Shown: positions 17,121 through 25,309, counted from the stretch's first letter. The stretch: DNA of 64,000 nt from Bin5 sp965207495 (GCA_965207495.1 OZ242287.1:4836001-4900000), one strand, 5' to 3'. Notes: generated from the sequence alone by a model not told the origin. Made by a program: numbers and translations.

Positions 17121-18209
17121 ATGGCTGATGAACGCAGCGTGACGCAGAGAAACGTTCAAAGGGCTTCCGGGCCGAACAGAAGGGAGATTTCGGGCGAAAG
17201 ACAGGCTGAGGACGGCCGCGTCGATTATGCGTTGCGGCCCAAAAGCCTGGACGAAATGGTGGGCCAGGAGAAGCTGCGCGAGAAGATGCGAATTCTGGTT
17301 GAGGCGGCGCGTCAGCGGGGCGAGGCTTTGGACCACGTTCTCCTGTACGGGCCGCCGGGGCTGGGCAAGACTACGCTCAGCCACATTCTGGCACATGAGA
17401 TGCAGGGCGATCTCAAGCCGACATCGGGGCCTGCGATCGAAAAGGCGGGGGATCTGGCGGCGATAGTTACAAATCTTCGCAAGGGGGACATCCTCTTTAT
17501 TGATGAAATCCACCGCCTGGGACGTGTGGTTGAGGAGATCCTATACCCGGCGATGGAGGATTTTGTGCTGGACATCACGGTCGGCAGCGGGCCGAGCGCG
17601 CGAAGCATTCGGCTGAAGCTGCCAAGATTTACCGTCATCGGCGCGACGACGCGTCTGGCGTTGATGACGGCGCCGCTACGGGCCCGATTCGGTGTTGTGG
17701 AGCGATTTGACTTCTACAGCCGGGAGGCGTTGGAGACGATCATTTTGCGGGCGGCGGGGATGCTGGAGACGGAGATTGAGGGCGACGGCGCCGCGGAGAT
17801 CGCACGGCGGTCCAGGGGAACGCCGCGGGTGGCGCTGCGGCTGTTGCGGCGCGTGCGCGACTACGCCCAGGTGCGTGGGGATGGGACCATAAGCGTGGCG
17901 CTGGCCGGTGATGCGCTGGCTGTAAATGAGATCGATCATCTGGGGTTGGACGATCTGGACCGGCGGGTGCTGGATGCGATTGTCAGCAAGTTCAGCGGGG
18001 GTCCGGTGGGGCTGGGGACGCTGGCGGCCAGCATCAGTGAAGAGGACGACACGATCATGGATGTGGTGGAGCCGTATCTTCTCCAGCTGGGTTTTCTGGA
18101 CCGCACGCCGCGTGGGCGCACGGCGACGAAGGCAGCTTACGAGCACATCGGCGCGGTGTATCCGGAGTCTGCTGAGCAGAGGAGTCTGTTCGGCGGCGGG
18201 TCGGAGTGA
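17112..18209 (+). CDS. ruvB: Holliday junction branch migration ATPase RuvB
   Basis: Hexameric AAA+ motor that drives branch migration of Holliday junctions with RuvA. The product is 362-365 aa, depending on the start. Walker A GPPGLGKTT, Walker B FIDEIHRL, sensor GATTR and arginine-finger region PLRARFGVVERFDFY are all intact, followed by the winged-helix C-terminal domain ending LGFLDRTPRGRTAT. Candidate starts GTG 17112, ATG 17115 and ATG 17121 all lie in or next to a 13-bp tandem duplication and none has a good ribosome site. ruvA and ruvC are not in the window. The N-terminus before VDYALRPKSLDEMVGQ is about 35 residues of poorly conserved charged sequence. Confidence 0.97.
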   Translation: MMSMADERSVTQRNVQRASGPNRREISGERQAEDGRVDYALRPKSLDEMVGQEKLREKMRILVEAARQRGEALDHVLLYGPPGLGKTTLSHILAHEMQGDLKPTSGPAIEKAGDLAAIVTNLRKGDILFIDEIHRLGRVVEEILYPAMEDFVLDITVGSGPSARSIRLKLPRFTVIGATTRLALMTAPLRARFGVVERFDFYSREALETIILRAAGMLETEIEGDGAAEIARRSRGTPRVALRLLRRVRDYAQVRGDGTISVALAGDALAVNEIDHLGLDDLDRRVLDAIVSKFSGGPVGLGTLAASISEEDDTIMDVVEPYLLQLGFLDRTPRGRTATKAAYEHIGAVYPESAEQRSLFGGGSE

Positions 18210-18284
18210 TAGGATCCGGTGGGCGGCGCTGGAAGTAGAGAACGTCGACGCCGGGTTGATTGTGCGGGGCAGGGAGACGAGAAA

Positions 18285-18620
18285 ATGGCCCAAGTGTCGG
18301 ATGCGCTTTTGGATCAGATGGTAGAGAGAATTGTGCAGGAAGTCGATCCCGACCAGATCATCCTGTTTGGCTCGCGCGCCCGCGGTGACGCGCGGGCGGG
18401 GTCTGATGTAGACCTGGTGGTCGTGGAATCAGAGCCGTTTGGGCAGGAGAGGAGCCGGCGACTGGAAACGGCGCGACTGTACCGAACGCTTTCAGGGCTC
18501 GGGGTTGCCAAAGACATCTTTCTCTATAGCCGCGACGAGGTTGAATATTGGCGCGATTCCATCAACCATGTGCTGGTCCGGGCGCTGCGAGAAGGACGTG
18601 TTCTTTATGAGCGACGGTAG
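18285..18620 (+). CDS. MNT-type nucleotidyltransferase domain protein (orphan)
   Basis: Minimal nucleotidyltransferase of the pol-beta fold, 111 aa. The signature FGSRARGDARAGSDVDLVVV (about residues 27-46) contains the GSxARG helix turn and the DxD metal pair. Family members usually sit next to a HEPN gene as a toxin-antitoxin pair in which MNT adds AMP to HEPN. Here the next gene is on the other strand and no HEPN frame is visible on either side, so the partner is lost or elsewhere. ATG at 18285 has GGAG nine bases upstream. The gene starts 75 bases after ruvB and may be co-transcribed with it. Confidence 0.85.
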   Translation: MAQVSDALLDQMVERIVQEVDPDQIILFGSRARGDARAGSDVDLVVVESEPFGQERSRRLETARLYRTLSGLGVAKDIFLYSRDEVEYWRDSINHVLVRALREGRVLYERR

Positions 18621-18660
18621 GGGCGCCGGTTTCTTGATAGCGGCATCGTAGCAGGAGGAG

Positions 18661-19347
18661 TCACGCCAGAATTGCGTTATAGAGGCGCTCGATGTTCTGG
18701 CGGTGGGTTGTTACGGCGGTGGAAGTGCGGCGATTTTCGGGCAGGAGTGTTTCGGTTATCTGTTCTGACTGGCTCCAGAATTCATTTTCGGCAACCGCTT
18801 GGGAGATGGTTCGGCGCAGTCCGTGGATGTAGCTGACATCGGCAGCCAGCCGCCCCATCACTTCTACTTTGTCGGACGAGACGGAACCTGTGCGGGGAAT
18901 GTATAGCTGCAGGCGACGTCCTTTCACCAGACGCGCCAGAAGGCGCAGGCTCTCAATCTCATCCTCGCCGTCGGAGCCATCCCCCAGCTCAGGCAATGCC
19001 AGATCGCTGCCGAAGGACCCCCCACAAAGTATCCCCATAGCTGGAAAGCAGATCAGATTGGTGTGCTGCTGGGAGTAGATATCCAGCAGATGCTGGCCGA
19101 CGTTTATGTGGGCGACGCCGCCGGGCTGGGTCTGGACGAGCGGCAGGCCGACGTCGCGTGCGGCGGAGGTAAAGAGTGTGGCCGTATCGTCCGCCACGTC
19201 GAAGCGCGCGCCGACGTCATCGGGCGGATCGATAATCAGTAGTCTGTCGGGCGTGCCGAGGAGGCGGGCGAGGACGAAGAGTGCGTGGGAAGGGGGGTCG
19301 CCATCGCTATACATTTCCAACTGGTCGTAGAGCTGGGAGATCTTCAT
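18661..19347 (-). CDS. protein of unknown function, coupled to MTAP-like gene
   Basis: 228 aa, soluble, acidic. I do not recognise it with confidence. A central stretch HINVGQHLLDIYSQQHTNLICFP-type followed by MGILCGGSFGSD, then an acidic loop, has a faint look of metallo-beta-lactamase-fold proteins, but the HxHxDH zinc motif is absent. The C-terminal 60 residues are predicted helical (RRTISQAVAENEFW). Its ATG overlaps the TGA of the MTAP-like gene (ATGA at 19344-19347), so the two are translated together and probably act in one process. Confidence 0.7.
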   Translation of the reverse strand: MKISQLYDQLEMYSDGDPPSHALFVLARLLGTPDRLLIIDPPDDVGARFDVADDTATLFTSAARDVGLPLVQTQPGGVAHINVGQHLLDIYSQQHTNLICFPAMGILCGGSFGSDLALPELGDGSDGEDEIESLRLLARLVKGRRLQLYIPRTGSVSSDKVEVMGRLAADVSYIHGLRRTISQAVAENEFWSQSEQITETLLPENRRTSTAVTTHRQNIERLYNAILA

Positions 19348-20141
19348 TGGCGGGGGTGCTTAGGAAGGTGTCCTTCTGCGAGGCCTGGCCCGGCAGCCTG
19401 GCGGGGGTCGATACGACCGCGGCAGTCGCAGGGGGTGTTGGGGTCCAGTGATTGGGAGAGAGCGGAAAGCGCCAGGACCACGGCTTCCAGTCCTCTGGAG
19501 TCGTCCGCTTGGGCCGTAGGGGCTGAGCGTTCGGCGCTGATATCCTCAACGATTCCCAGGCCGGCAAAGCAGAGGCCCAGCTCTCTGGCGAGGGCGATTT
19601 CGGGCACGAGATTCTGGCCGATGACGTCTGCGCCCCAACTGCGGAACATGCGGGCCTCGGCCGCGGTTTCGCGCCTGGGGCCGTCCACGCCCAGGTAGAC
19701 GCCGCCTGGCGCCATGGGCAGGATGTGCGACAGCGCGTCAGTGAGGCGGGGGCAGACAGCGGGGGTCTGGCTGAGGCCGCCGGTGCCTTCGTTCGCGTAG
19801 AATGTCTGGGGCTGATGGCGAGTGAAGTCGATATAGTCGGTGATCAGGAGCGGGTGGCCGGGGCCCAAGACAGGATTGACAGCGACGACGCTATCGCAGG
19901 CGACAATCTGGCTGACGTGAAGCTGTTGCGCGGCCTGGAGCGTGGCCCTGGGATCGGTGCGTGAGGGCAGGCCGTAGTAGGGCTGAATCCAGACTGAGGG
20001 CGTGTCGGGGCGGCCGCGGCGAGCGAGGGGGCCGACGGGTCCGTAGCGGGTCTCGACGTGGTGTTCTTCGATGAGAGGACCGATGGCCTCCAGCGATTGT
20101 GGTGGAAGCGGAACGGCCAGCAGAAGCAGCAGTGAATTCAA
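19344..20141 (-). CDS. divergent MTAP/purine nucleoside phosphorylase-like protein
   Basis: 265 aa. The central and C-terminal parts match the MTAP/PNP fold: ITDYIDFTRHQPQTFY (substrate loop region), then VYLGVDGPRRETAAEARMF and RSWGADVIGQNLVPEIALAR, the last two being the family's ribose-binding Glu/Met segment and purine loop. The usual N-terminal phosphate loop GGSG is missing; the N-terminus reads MNSLLLLLAVPLPPQS instead. It may therefore be catalytically altered. A TTG start at 20141 with GGGGAG five bases upstream is used. Coupled to the unknown gene at 18661-19347. Alternative: an active nucleoside phosphorylase with unusual phosphate binding. Confidence 0.7.
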   Translation of the reverse strand: MNSLLLLLAVPLPPQSLEAIGPLIEEHHVETRYGPVGPLARRGRPDTPSVWIQPYYGLPSRTDPRATLQAAQQLHVSQIVACDSVVAVNPVLGPGHPLLITDYIDFTRHQPQTFYANEGTGGLSQTPAVCPRLTDALSHILPMAPGGVYLGVDGPRRETAAEARMFRSWGADVIGQNLVPEIALARELGLCFAGLGIVEDISAERSAPTAQADDSRGLEAVVLALSALSQSLDPNTPCDCRGRIDPRQAAGPGLAEGHLPKHPRQ

Positions 20142-20170
20142 CTGACTCCCCGGGCGCAGTGTGATATAAT
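20142..20170 (+). promoter_or_regulatory. strong extended -10 promoter
   Basis: CTGACT (20142-20147), 17-base spacer, perfect TATAAT (20165-20170) preceded by TGTGA. Start near 20177, about 112 bases before the dehydrogenase ATG. The box TGTGATATAAT is identical to the one driving the tRNA/tuf operon at 36979-36989. Confidence 0.7.
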
Positions 20171-20288
20171 GTGGCTAGTTTATCCTCAAAATGCGGTCGT
20201 CTTTATCCGCGTCCACGATAGCATCAGTTGCCAGCGTTAGCAAAACGGATGGAGATATCGGAATTGTCAACGTGATCGGAGAGAGTCG

Positions 20289-21293
20289 ATGGGCAGACCG
20301 GTTCGAATTGCTCTGATCGGAGCCGGCGTGTTTGTGCGCAAAGCGCATGCGCCGTCTTTGCTGGAGCTGGGCGACGCGGTGCAGATTGCGGCCGTTTGCA
20401 GCCGCACGCAGCGTTCTGCCGAGACGGTGGCGGAATCGATCCCCTACGACGTTGACATTTATACGGATATCGGCGCGCTGCTGGCGGACAGGAGCATTGA
20501 GGCAGTCGATATTGTTCTGCCGATTAAGATGTTGCCGGAGGTCGTGACTCAGGCCCTGGCGGCGGGGAAGCATGTTTTCAGCGAGAAGCCGATCGCGCCC
20601 ACTGTTGCCGATGCGAAGGCGTTGATCGCGGCCAGCCGGTCCTATGGTGATCGGGTGTGGATGGTGGGGGAGAACTGGCGCTACGAGGAGGCCTTTCAGA
20701 CGGCGGCGCGGGCGGTGCAGGCCGGGCGTATCGGGCAGCCTATGTTCTGCGATCTGTCTCTGCAGTTGCCGATCAAGGCCGACGTAATGGGGTCGACCTG
20801 GCGGAATTCGGGCGAGGTGCCGGGAGGCTATCTGCTGGATGGAGGCGTGCATCATGTGGCCGGTCTGCGCGTGCTGCTGGGAGAGGTAGAGAGTGTGTGC
20901 GCGTTGACGACGGCGCACCGGGAGGACTTGCCGCCGGCGGACACGATGGGCGCGGCGCTGCGCTTTGCCAACGGCGTAGTCGGCACGTATACGATCACGT
21001 ATGCGGTGGGCAGCAGGCAGGGTACGGATGCGGTCCATATTGGCGGGAGTGAAGGCAGTATGCGGGTCTCGCGTGGAGAGCTTGTGCTGGAGCGTGACGG
21101 GGAAAGCGAGCGCCAAGCGTTCAATGTGCTGATCAGCGTGCGGGAGGAGCTGGCTGCGTTTGTGGCGGCGGTACGGGATGGCTCCCCGCATCGAAATTCG
21201 CCCCAGGAGGCGTTGCAGGATCTGGCGGTTGTGGAGGCGATGTTGGAATCGGCGCGGAGGGGGACTTTGCAGCGAGTTGAGCGATACGTGTGA
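20289..21293 (+). CDS. Gfo/Idh/MocA-family oxidoreductase
   Basis: Third member of this dehydrogenase family in the window, 334 aa. Rossmann motif IALIGAGVFVRKAH at the N-terminus, the EKP motif as VFSEKPIAPT near residue 100, and GENWRYEEAF next to the active site. In the C-terminal domain GGYLLDGGVHHVAGLRVLLG carries the conserved Asp and His residues. ATG at 20289 has GGAGAG six bases upstream. It opens the rightward sugar-phosphate block (ppgK, tal, pgi, rpiA) and follows a strong promoter. A link to sugar or inositol oxidation is likely; the substrate is unknown. Confidence 0.9.
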   Translation: MGRPVRIALIGAGVFVRKAHAPSLLELGDAVQIAAVCSRTQRSAETVAESIPYDVDIYTDIGALLADRSIEAVDIVLPIKMLPEVVTQALAAGKHVFSEKPIAPTVADAKALIAASRSYGDRVWMVGENWRYEEAFQTAARAVQAGRIGQPMFCDLSLQLPIKADVMGSTWRNSGEVPGGYLLDGGVHHVAGLRVLLGEVESVCALTTAHREDLPPADTMGAALRFANGVVGTYTITYAVGSRQGTDAVHIGGSEGSMRVSRGELVLERDGESERQAFNVLISVREELAAFVAAVRDGSPHRNSPQEALQDLAVVEAMLESARRGTLQRVERYV

Positions 21294-21300
21294 CTCGGCG

Positions 21301-21351
21301 AAGCAATGGCGTTACGGAAGCAGCGGCGTTACGGAAACAATGGCGTTGCGG
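21301..21351 (+). repeat. 17-bp tandem repeat, three units
   Basis: AAGCAATGGCGTTACGG, AAGCAGCGGCGTTACGG and AAACAATGGCGTTGCGG follow one another directly after the dehydrogenase stop codon. Intergenic; probably slippage. Variation between units shows it is not very recent. Confidence 0.85.
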
Positions 21352-21431
21352 ATCAGACATATGGCTGATGCAACCTAGGCACTACCAAGTAGGACGAGGA
21401 CCTGTCAGTTCCCCCGCCCAAGGAGGACCAG

Positions 21432-22220
21432 ATGGACATTTTAGGTATTGATATTGGCGGCAGCGGCATCAAGGGGGCGGTGGTTGACGCGGAGACGGGA
21501 GATCTGCTCACCAAGCGGCGACGCATTGCGACGCCGGAGCCGTCAACGCCGGAGGCGGTTGCCGAGGTGGTGTTGGAGATTGTGAGGCACTTCGGATGGG
21601 TAGGCCCGATGGGTTGCACGTTCCCGGCAGTGATTCGCAATGGCATTGTGTGTACGGCCGCGAATGTGGACGACTCCTGGATCGGCACGGATGCCCCAGC
21701 GCTGTTCGAGCGGGTGACGGGTTGCCCGGCTTCGATCGTTAACGATGCGGACGCTGCCGGTATCGCGGAGATGGTCTTTGGCGCGGGCAGGGACCAGCCC
21801 GGCGTCGTTGTGTTGCTCACATTGGGTACAGGGATAGGTTCTGCTCTTTTTGTTGACGGACATCTGGCCCCGAATACGGAGTTCGGTCATCTGGAGATTG
21901 ACGGGTACAACGCAGAGAGCCGGGCGGCGAGCAGTGCCAGAGACCGGGAAAACCTGAGCTGGAAGAAGTGGGGGAAACGCCTAAACAGGTATTTTCAGAC
22001 TGTTGAATTTCTGCTTTCGCCTGATCTGTTTATCATAGGTGGAGGCGTAAGCAAGAGAAGCCAAAAGTATGTCAAATATATAGACGTCCGCGCGCCGATT
22101 GTGGCGGCGCAGATGCGCAATCATGCTGGCCTGATCGGGGGTGCGATGGCGGCACTCGCTCTGATTCAGGGGGAAGGGGACGCGGAGCTGGATCTTGCCA
22201 ACATCTATGTGCCGAAATGA
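21432..22220 (+). CDS. ppgK: polyphosphate glucokinase (ROK family)
   Basis: Phosphorylates glucose using inorganic polyphosphate (and often ATP), 262 aa, normal for PpgK. The phosphate loop GIDIGGSGIKGAVVD (residues 5-19) has the SGIKG form typical of polyphosphate-using members. LTLGTGIGSALFVDGHLAPNTEFGHLEIDG holds the catalytic region and ROK Glu/His; the cysteine zinc motif of other ROK kinases is absent, as is usual for PpgK. FLLSPDLFIIGGGVSK follows. AAGGAGG seven bases before the ATG gives strong initiation. Glucose 6-phosphate formed here is the substrate of the adjacent pgi. Confidence 0.93.
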   Translation: MDILGIDIGGSGIKGAVVDAETGDLLTKRRRIATPEPSTPEAVAEVVLEIVRHFGWVGPMGCTFPAVIRNGIVCTAANVDDSWIGTDAPALFERVTGCPASIVNDADAAGIAEMVFGAGRDQPGVVVLLTLGTGIGSALFVDGHLAPNTEFGHLEIDGYNAESRAASSARDRENLSWKKWGKRLNRYFQTVEFLLSPDLFIIGGGVSKRSQKYVKYIDVRAPIVAAQMRNHAGLIGGAMAALALIQGEGDAELDLANIYVPK

Positions 22221-22389
22221 GTTTGCGTGCCCAAGCCCTATACCAATATTTCAGTGGTCGAAATCATCAGCCGGCAAGGGACTGGTCTCTGACGCCGCAT
22301 AGTTTTGAATTGGCCCCATCAGGGGAGGAATACTGGGCGCGTTCGAACCACATCTTAACGCAGGGACGATCTTCAGGAGAAGAGTAATC

Positions 22390-23541
22390 ATGACAAGAAT
22401 GAAAGAAGCTGCTGCAATCGGTCAGTCGATCTGGTTGGACTTCATCAGGCGCTCCTTCCTGGATTCCGGGGAGTTGGGCGAAATGGTTGCCCAGGGACTT
22501 CGGGGCGTTACATCCAACCCGTCGATTTTCCAGAAGGCGATCACGGCCAGCACCGATTATGATGCCGCGGTTGAACGGCTGGTCGGTGAAGGCAGATCGG
22601 TCAATGACATATACGAGGCGCTCGCAATCCAGGACATTCGCCGCGCGTGCGACATCATGCAGCCGGTCTATGTGAGCACGGACGGGCTGGACGGCTATGT
22701 CAGCCTGGAAGTGAATCCAAAGCTGGCCTATGACACGGAAGGCACGGTAATGGAAGCCCGCCGCCTGTCGTCTCTGGTGGACCGGCCGAATGTGATGATC
22801 AAGGTACCGGCGACGCCGGAAGGCATACCGGCGATCGAGACGCTCACGGGCGAGGGCATCAACATCAATGTCACGCTTATCTTCTCTTTGCAGCAGTACG
22901 AAGACAGCGCGATGGCCTATATTCACGGCCTGGAAAAGCTGGCAGCGGCGAACGTGGATTTCAGCCGGATGGCGTCGGTCGCTTCATTCTTCGTGAGCCG
23001 GGTTGACGGAAAGGTTGACCCCAGGGTTGTTGAACTCGGCAACGGCGAGCTTCAGGGAAAGATCGCTATCGCGAATGCAAAGATGGCCTATCACCGCTTC
23101 GGCGAACTGTTCAGCGGCCCGCGCTGGGAAAGGCTGGCAGCGCAGGGGGCGCGGGTGCAGCGTCCTCTTTGGGGAAGTACGAGTACCAAGAATCCCGACT
23201 ACCCTGACACGCTCTACGTGGATTCGCTACTCGGGCCGCACACGGTCAATACGGTGCCGCCTGAGACCCTGGACGCATTTCTGGACCATGGCACCGCGGC
23301 CCGCACGGTGGACGCCGATGTGGAGCAGGCCCGGCAACATTTGGGGCAACTGGCTGAAGTTGGCATCGACCTTGACGAGGTCACCACGGAGTTGATGGGT
23401 GACGGTGTGGACGCCTTCGCGGATTCATTTGATGAGCTGATGGCGGGCATTGCGCAGAAGGTGGCCGACATCGCGGGCGGAGACGACAATCAGACAAGAG
23501 AGCGCGCCGATTTTTTTACGGTGCCCTCCGGAGCCAGGTAG
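22390..23541 (+). CDS. tal: transaldolase (N-terminal half of a likely Tal-Pgi fusion)
   Basis: Transfers dihydroxyacetone units between sugar phosphates in the non-oxidative pentose phosphate pathway; 383 aa if terminated at TAG 23539. GVTSNPSIFQKAI near residue 40 is the family signature, MIKVPATPEG carries the Schiff-base lysine, and NINVTLIFS and ASFFVSRVDGKVD follow. ATG at 22390 has AGGAGA upstream. After residue 374 (the Asp codon ending in the first T of a T7 run) the zero frame adds a short tail and stops. In the -1 frame the sequence continues without a stop straight into glucose-6-phosphate isomerase. Tal-Pgi fusions of about 950 aa are known in Chloroflexota and relatives, so the separate Tal may be a frameshift-controlled or mutated product. 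Confidence 0.93.
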   Translation: MTRMKEAAAIGQSIWLDFIRRSFLDSGELGEMVAQGLRGVTSNPSIFQKAITASTDYDAAVERLVGEGRSVNDIYEALAIQDIRRACDIMQPVYVSTDGLDGYVSLEVNPKLAYDTEGTVMEARRLSSLVDRPNVMIKVPATPEGIPAIETLTGEGININVTLIFSLQQYEDSAMAYIHGLEKLAAANVDFSRMASVASFFVSRVDGKVDPRVVELGNGELQGKIAIANAKMAYHRFGELFSGPRWERLAAQGARVQRPLWGSTSTKNPDYPDTLYVDSLLGPHTVNTVPPETLDAFLDHGTAARTVDADVEQARQHLGQLAEVGIDLDEVTTELMGDGVDAFADSFDELMAGIAQKVADIAGGDDNQTRERADFFTVPSGAR

Positions 23542-23548
23542 AGGGCGC
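23511..23548 (+). promoter_or_regulatory. putative -1 ribosomal frameshift site joining tal and pgi
   Basis: T7 run at 23511-23517. In the tal frame the codons are GAT TTT TTT ACG, so the run is the canonical slippery heptamer T-TTT-TTT in correct phase. After a -1 slip the next codons are TAC GGT GCC, which read DFFYGALRSQVEGALEAV and lead into pgi. A hairpin GTGCCCTC (23521-23528) / GAGGGCGC (23541-23548) with a 12-base loop starts three bases after the run (five if only the six inner pairs form); the tal stop TAG begins inside the loop. The layout equals known -1 programmed frameshift signals. A one-base indel in the homopolymer would give the same picture. Confidence 0.6.
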
Positions 23549-23606
23549 TCTGGAGGCGGTCGACAGGGAGCGGATCGTCACACGCATCTGGGCCAGGAGC
23601 CACAGT

Positions 23607-25202
23607 GTGTGGAGCGACAGACCTGACGAGATCGTAAACCGGTTGGGCTGGCTGGATATAGCCGTCAGAATGGAGGATGAGCGGCATTGCATCAGCGCCC
23701 TGTTGCAAGACCTGCAGCAGGAGGGCTACACGCAGGCGGTTCTGCTCGGCATGGGGGGATCCAGCCTGGCGCCGGAGGTGTTTGCGCGTACATTCGACAG
23801 CGGCCCGATGGCGCTGCGGATATTGGACAGCACGCATCCTGCGGCTGTCCAGAGCCTGGCAGACAGTTTGGATCCGGCGCGAACGCTCTTCATTGTCGCC
23901 ACCAAGTCGGGTACCACGGCTGAAACGCTGTCCCTCTTCAAGTATTTCTACAACCTTCTTCAGGACAAGCTCGGCGACGCGGAGGCGGGCGCGCATTTTG
24001 TCGCGATAACGGATGCCGGCAGCGAGCTTTTCAGACTGGGTGCTGAATGCAACTTCCGCTCGGTCTTTGTCAACGATCCCAACATCGGCGGCCGCTATTC
24101 GGCGCTGTCCCATTTCGGTTTGCTTCCGGCGGCACTGGTGGGGGTCAATCTGCGACGTCTGCTGCGGCGGGCGCAAGAGGCGAAAAACGACTGCGGACGG
24201 CATATAACCGGTTCTGCCAATCCCGGCGCCCAGATTGGGGTGATGATGGCCGAGATGGCCAAGGCGGGGAGGGACAAGCTGACAGTTATTGCGGACGAGG
24301 AGGTGGCATCGTTCGCGGACTGGCTGGAGCAGCTGATCGCCGAGAGCACCGGCAAATCGGGTACGGGAATCGTACCGGTGGTTGGTGAACCGGCGGGTTC
24401 GCCGGATGTGTACGGCGCGGACCGGTTGTTCGTTCACCTGCAGTGGAGCGATGCGGGCGCGCAGGATGAGAAGGTGCAGGCGCTTATTGACGCCGGCCAT
24501 CCGGTGATCCGCGTGCGCTTCCGCGATCGGTACGACCTGGGGGGACAGTTCTTCCTGTGGGAGTATGCCACGGCGGTTGCGGGTGCCCGGTTAGGCATCC
24601 ACCCGTTCGATCAGCCGGATGTCGAATCGGCGAAGCAGCAGTCGAGGCAGATGATGTCGGCCTATATGGAGAGCGGCAGCCTGCCTACGCCGCAACCGTC
24701 GCTGGAAGCCGCTGGCATAAAGGTATATCTCGAGGGCGTGGATGGGGACAGGCCGCACGGTGGTGCGGACGAAGCGCTGGCAGCCTTTGTGGATCAGGCC
24801 CAGGCGGGGGATTACATCAGTATACAGGCTTACATGCAGCCATGTTCGTCCGTGGACGGGTTGCTTAGGACCATGCAGGGACGTCTTCGGGACCGGACCA
24901 AGCTGGCGACGACTACGGGCTACGGTCCCCGCTTTCTCCACTCGACGGGCCAGCTGCATAAAGGGGATGGCGGAAACGGTCTCTTTATTCAACTTACTGA
25001 CGGGCCTTCTTCAGAAGCAGACATTCCTGACGAGCCCGGTTCGGCGGAGTCGGCGGTGCCGTTCGGCGTCCTGATTCAAGCCCAGTCGCTAGGGGACCGG
25101 CAGGCGCTGATAGATGCAGGGCGGCGCGTGTTACGGGTTGACTTGGGGGAAGCAGCAGAATCGGAACTGGAGCGGCTGGTCGAGTCGCTGGCGACGACGT
25201 AA
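23607..25202 (+). CDS. pgi: glucose-6-phosphate isomerase (C-terminal half of a likely Tal-Pgi fusion)
   Basis: Interconverts glucose 6-phosphate and fructose 6-phosphate. Motifs: LLGMGGSSLAPEV (phosphate-binding loop), FIVATKSGTTAETLSLFKYF, and NPNIGGRYSALSHFGLLP-type GGRYSALS loop with the SIS-domain fold. The GTG given as start has no ribosome site, and family-like sequence (VEGALEAVDRERIVTRIWARS) lies upstream of it in the same frame back to the slip site at 23517. A -1 shift there gives a continuous 937-aa Tal-Pgi protein. It was therefore probably not initiated here but translated as a fusion, unless the T-run is a mutation. rpiA follows after 107 bases. Confidence 0.92.
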   Translation: MWSDRPDEIVNRLGWLDIAVRMEDERHCISALLQDLQQEGYTQAVLLGMGGSSLAPEVFARTFDSGPMALRILDSTHPAAVQSLADSLDPARTLFIVATKSGTTAETLSLFKYFYNLLQDKLGDAEAGAHFVAITDAGSELFRLGAECNFRSVFVNDPNIGGRYSALSHFGLLPAALVGVNLRRLLRRAQEAKNDCGRHITGSANPGAQIGVMMAEMAKAGRDKLTVIADEEVASFADWLEQLIAESTGKSGTGIVPVVGEPAGSPDVYGADRLFVHLQWSDAGAQDEKVQALIDAGHPVIRVRFRDRYDLGGQFFLWEYATAVAGARLGIHPFDQPDVESAKQQSRQMMSAYMESGSLPTPQPSLEAAGIKVYLEGVDGDRPHGGADEALAAFVDQAQAGDYISIQAYMQPCSSVDGLLRTMQGRLRDRTKLATTTGYGPRFLHSTGQLHKGDGGNGLFIQLTDGPSSEADIPDEPGSAESAVPFGVLIQAQSLGDRQALIDAGRRVLRVDLGEAAESELERLVESLATT

Positions 25203-25309
25203 GGGAGCGTAAGAGAGACGGCGTACGCGAGCGGGGAATTTGCGGCATGCCAGTGGGTGCGTGCACTGGCGCCGGCTGCGTTCACAATTCAAAGCGATAA
25301 CAGATCCAG

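Noticed and set aside
18608..18660. Start of a HEPN gene after the MNT gene
   Set aside because: An ATG in another frame opens only a very short reading frame without HEPN motif before the opposite-strand gene.
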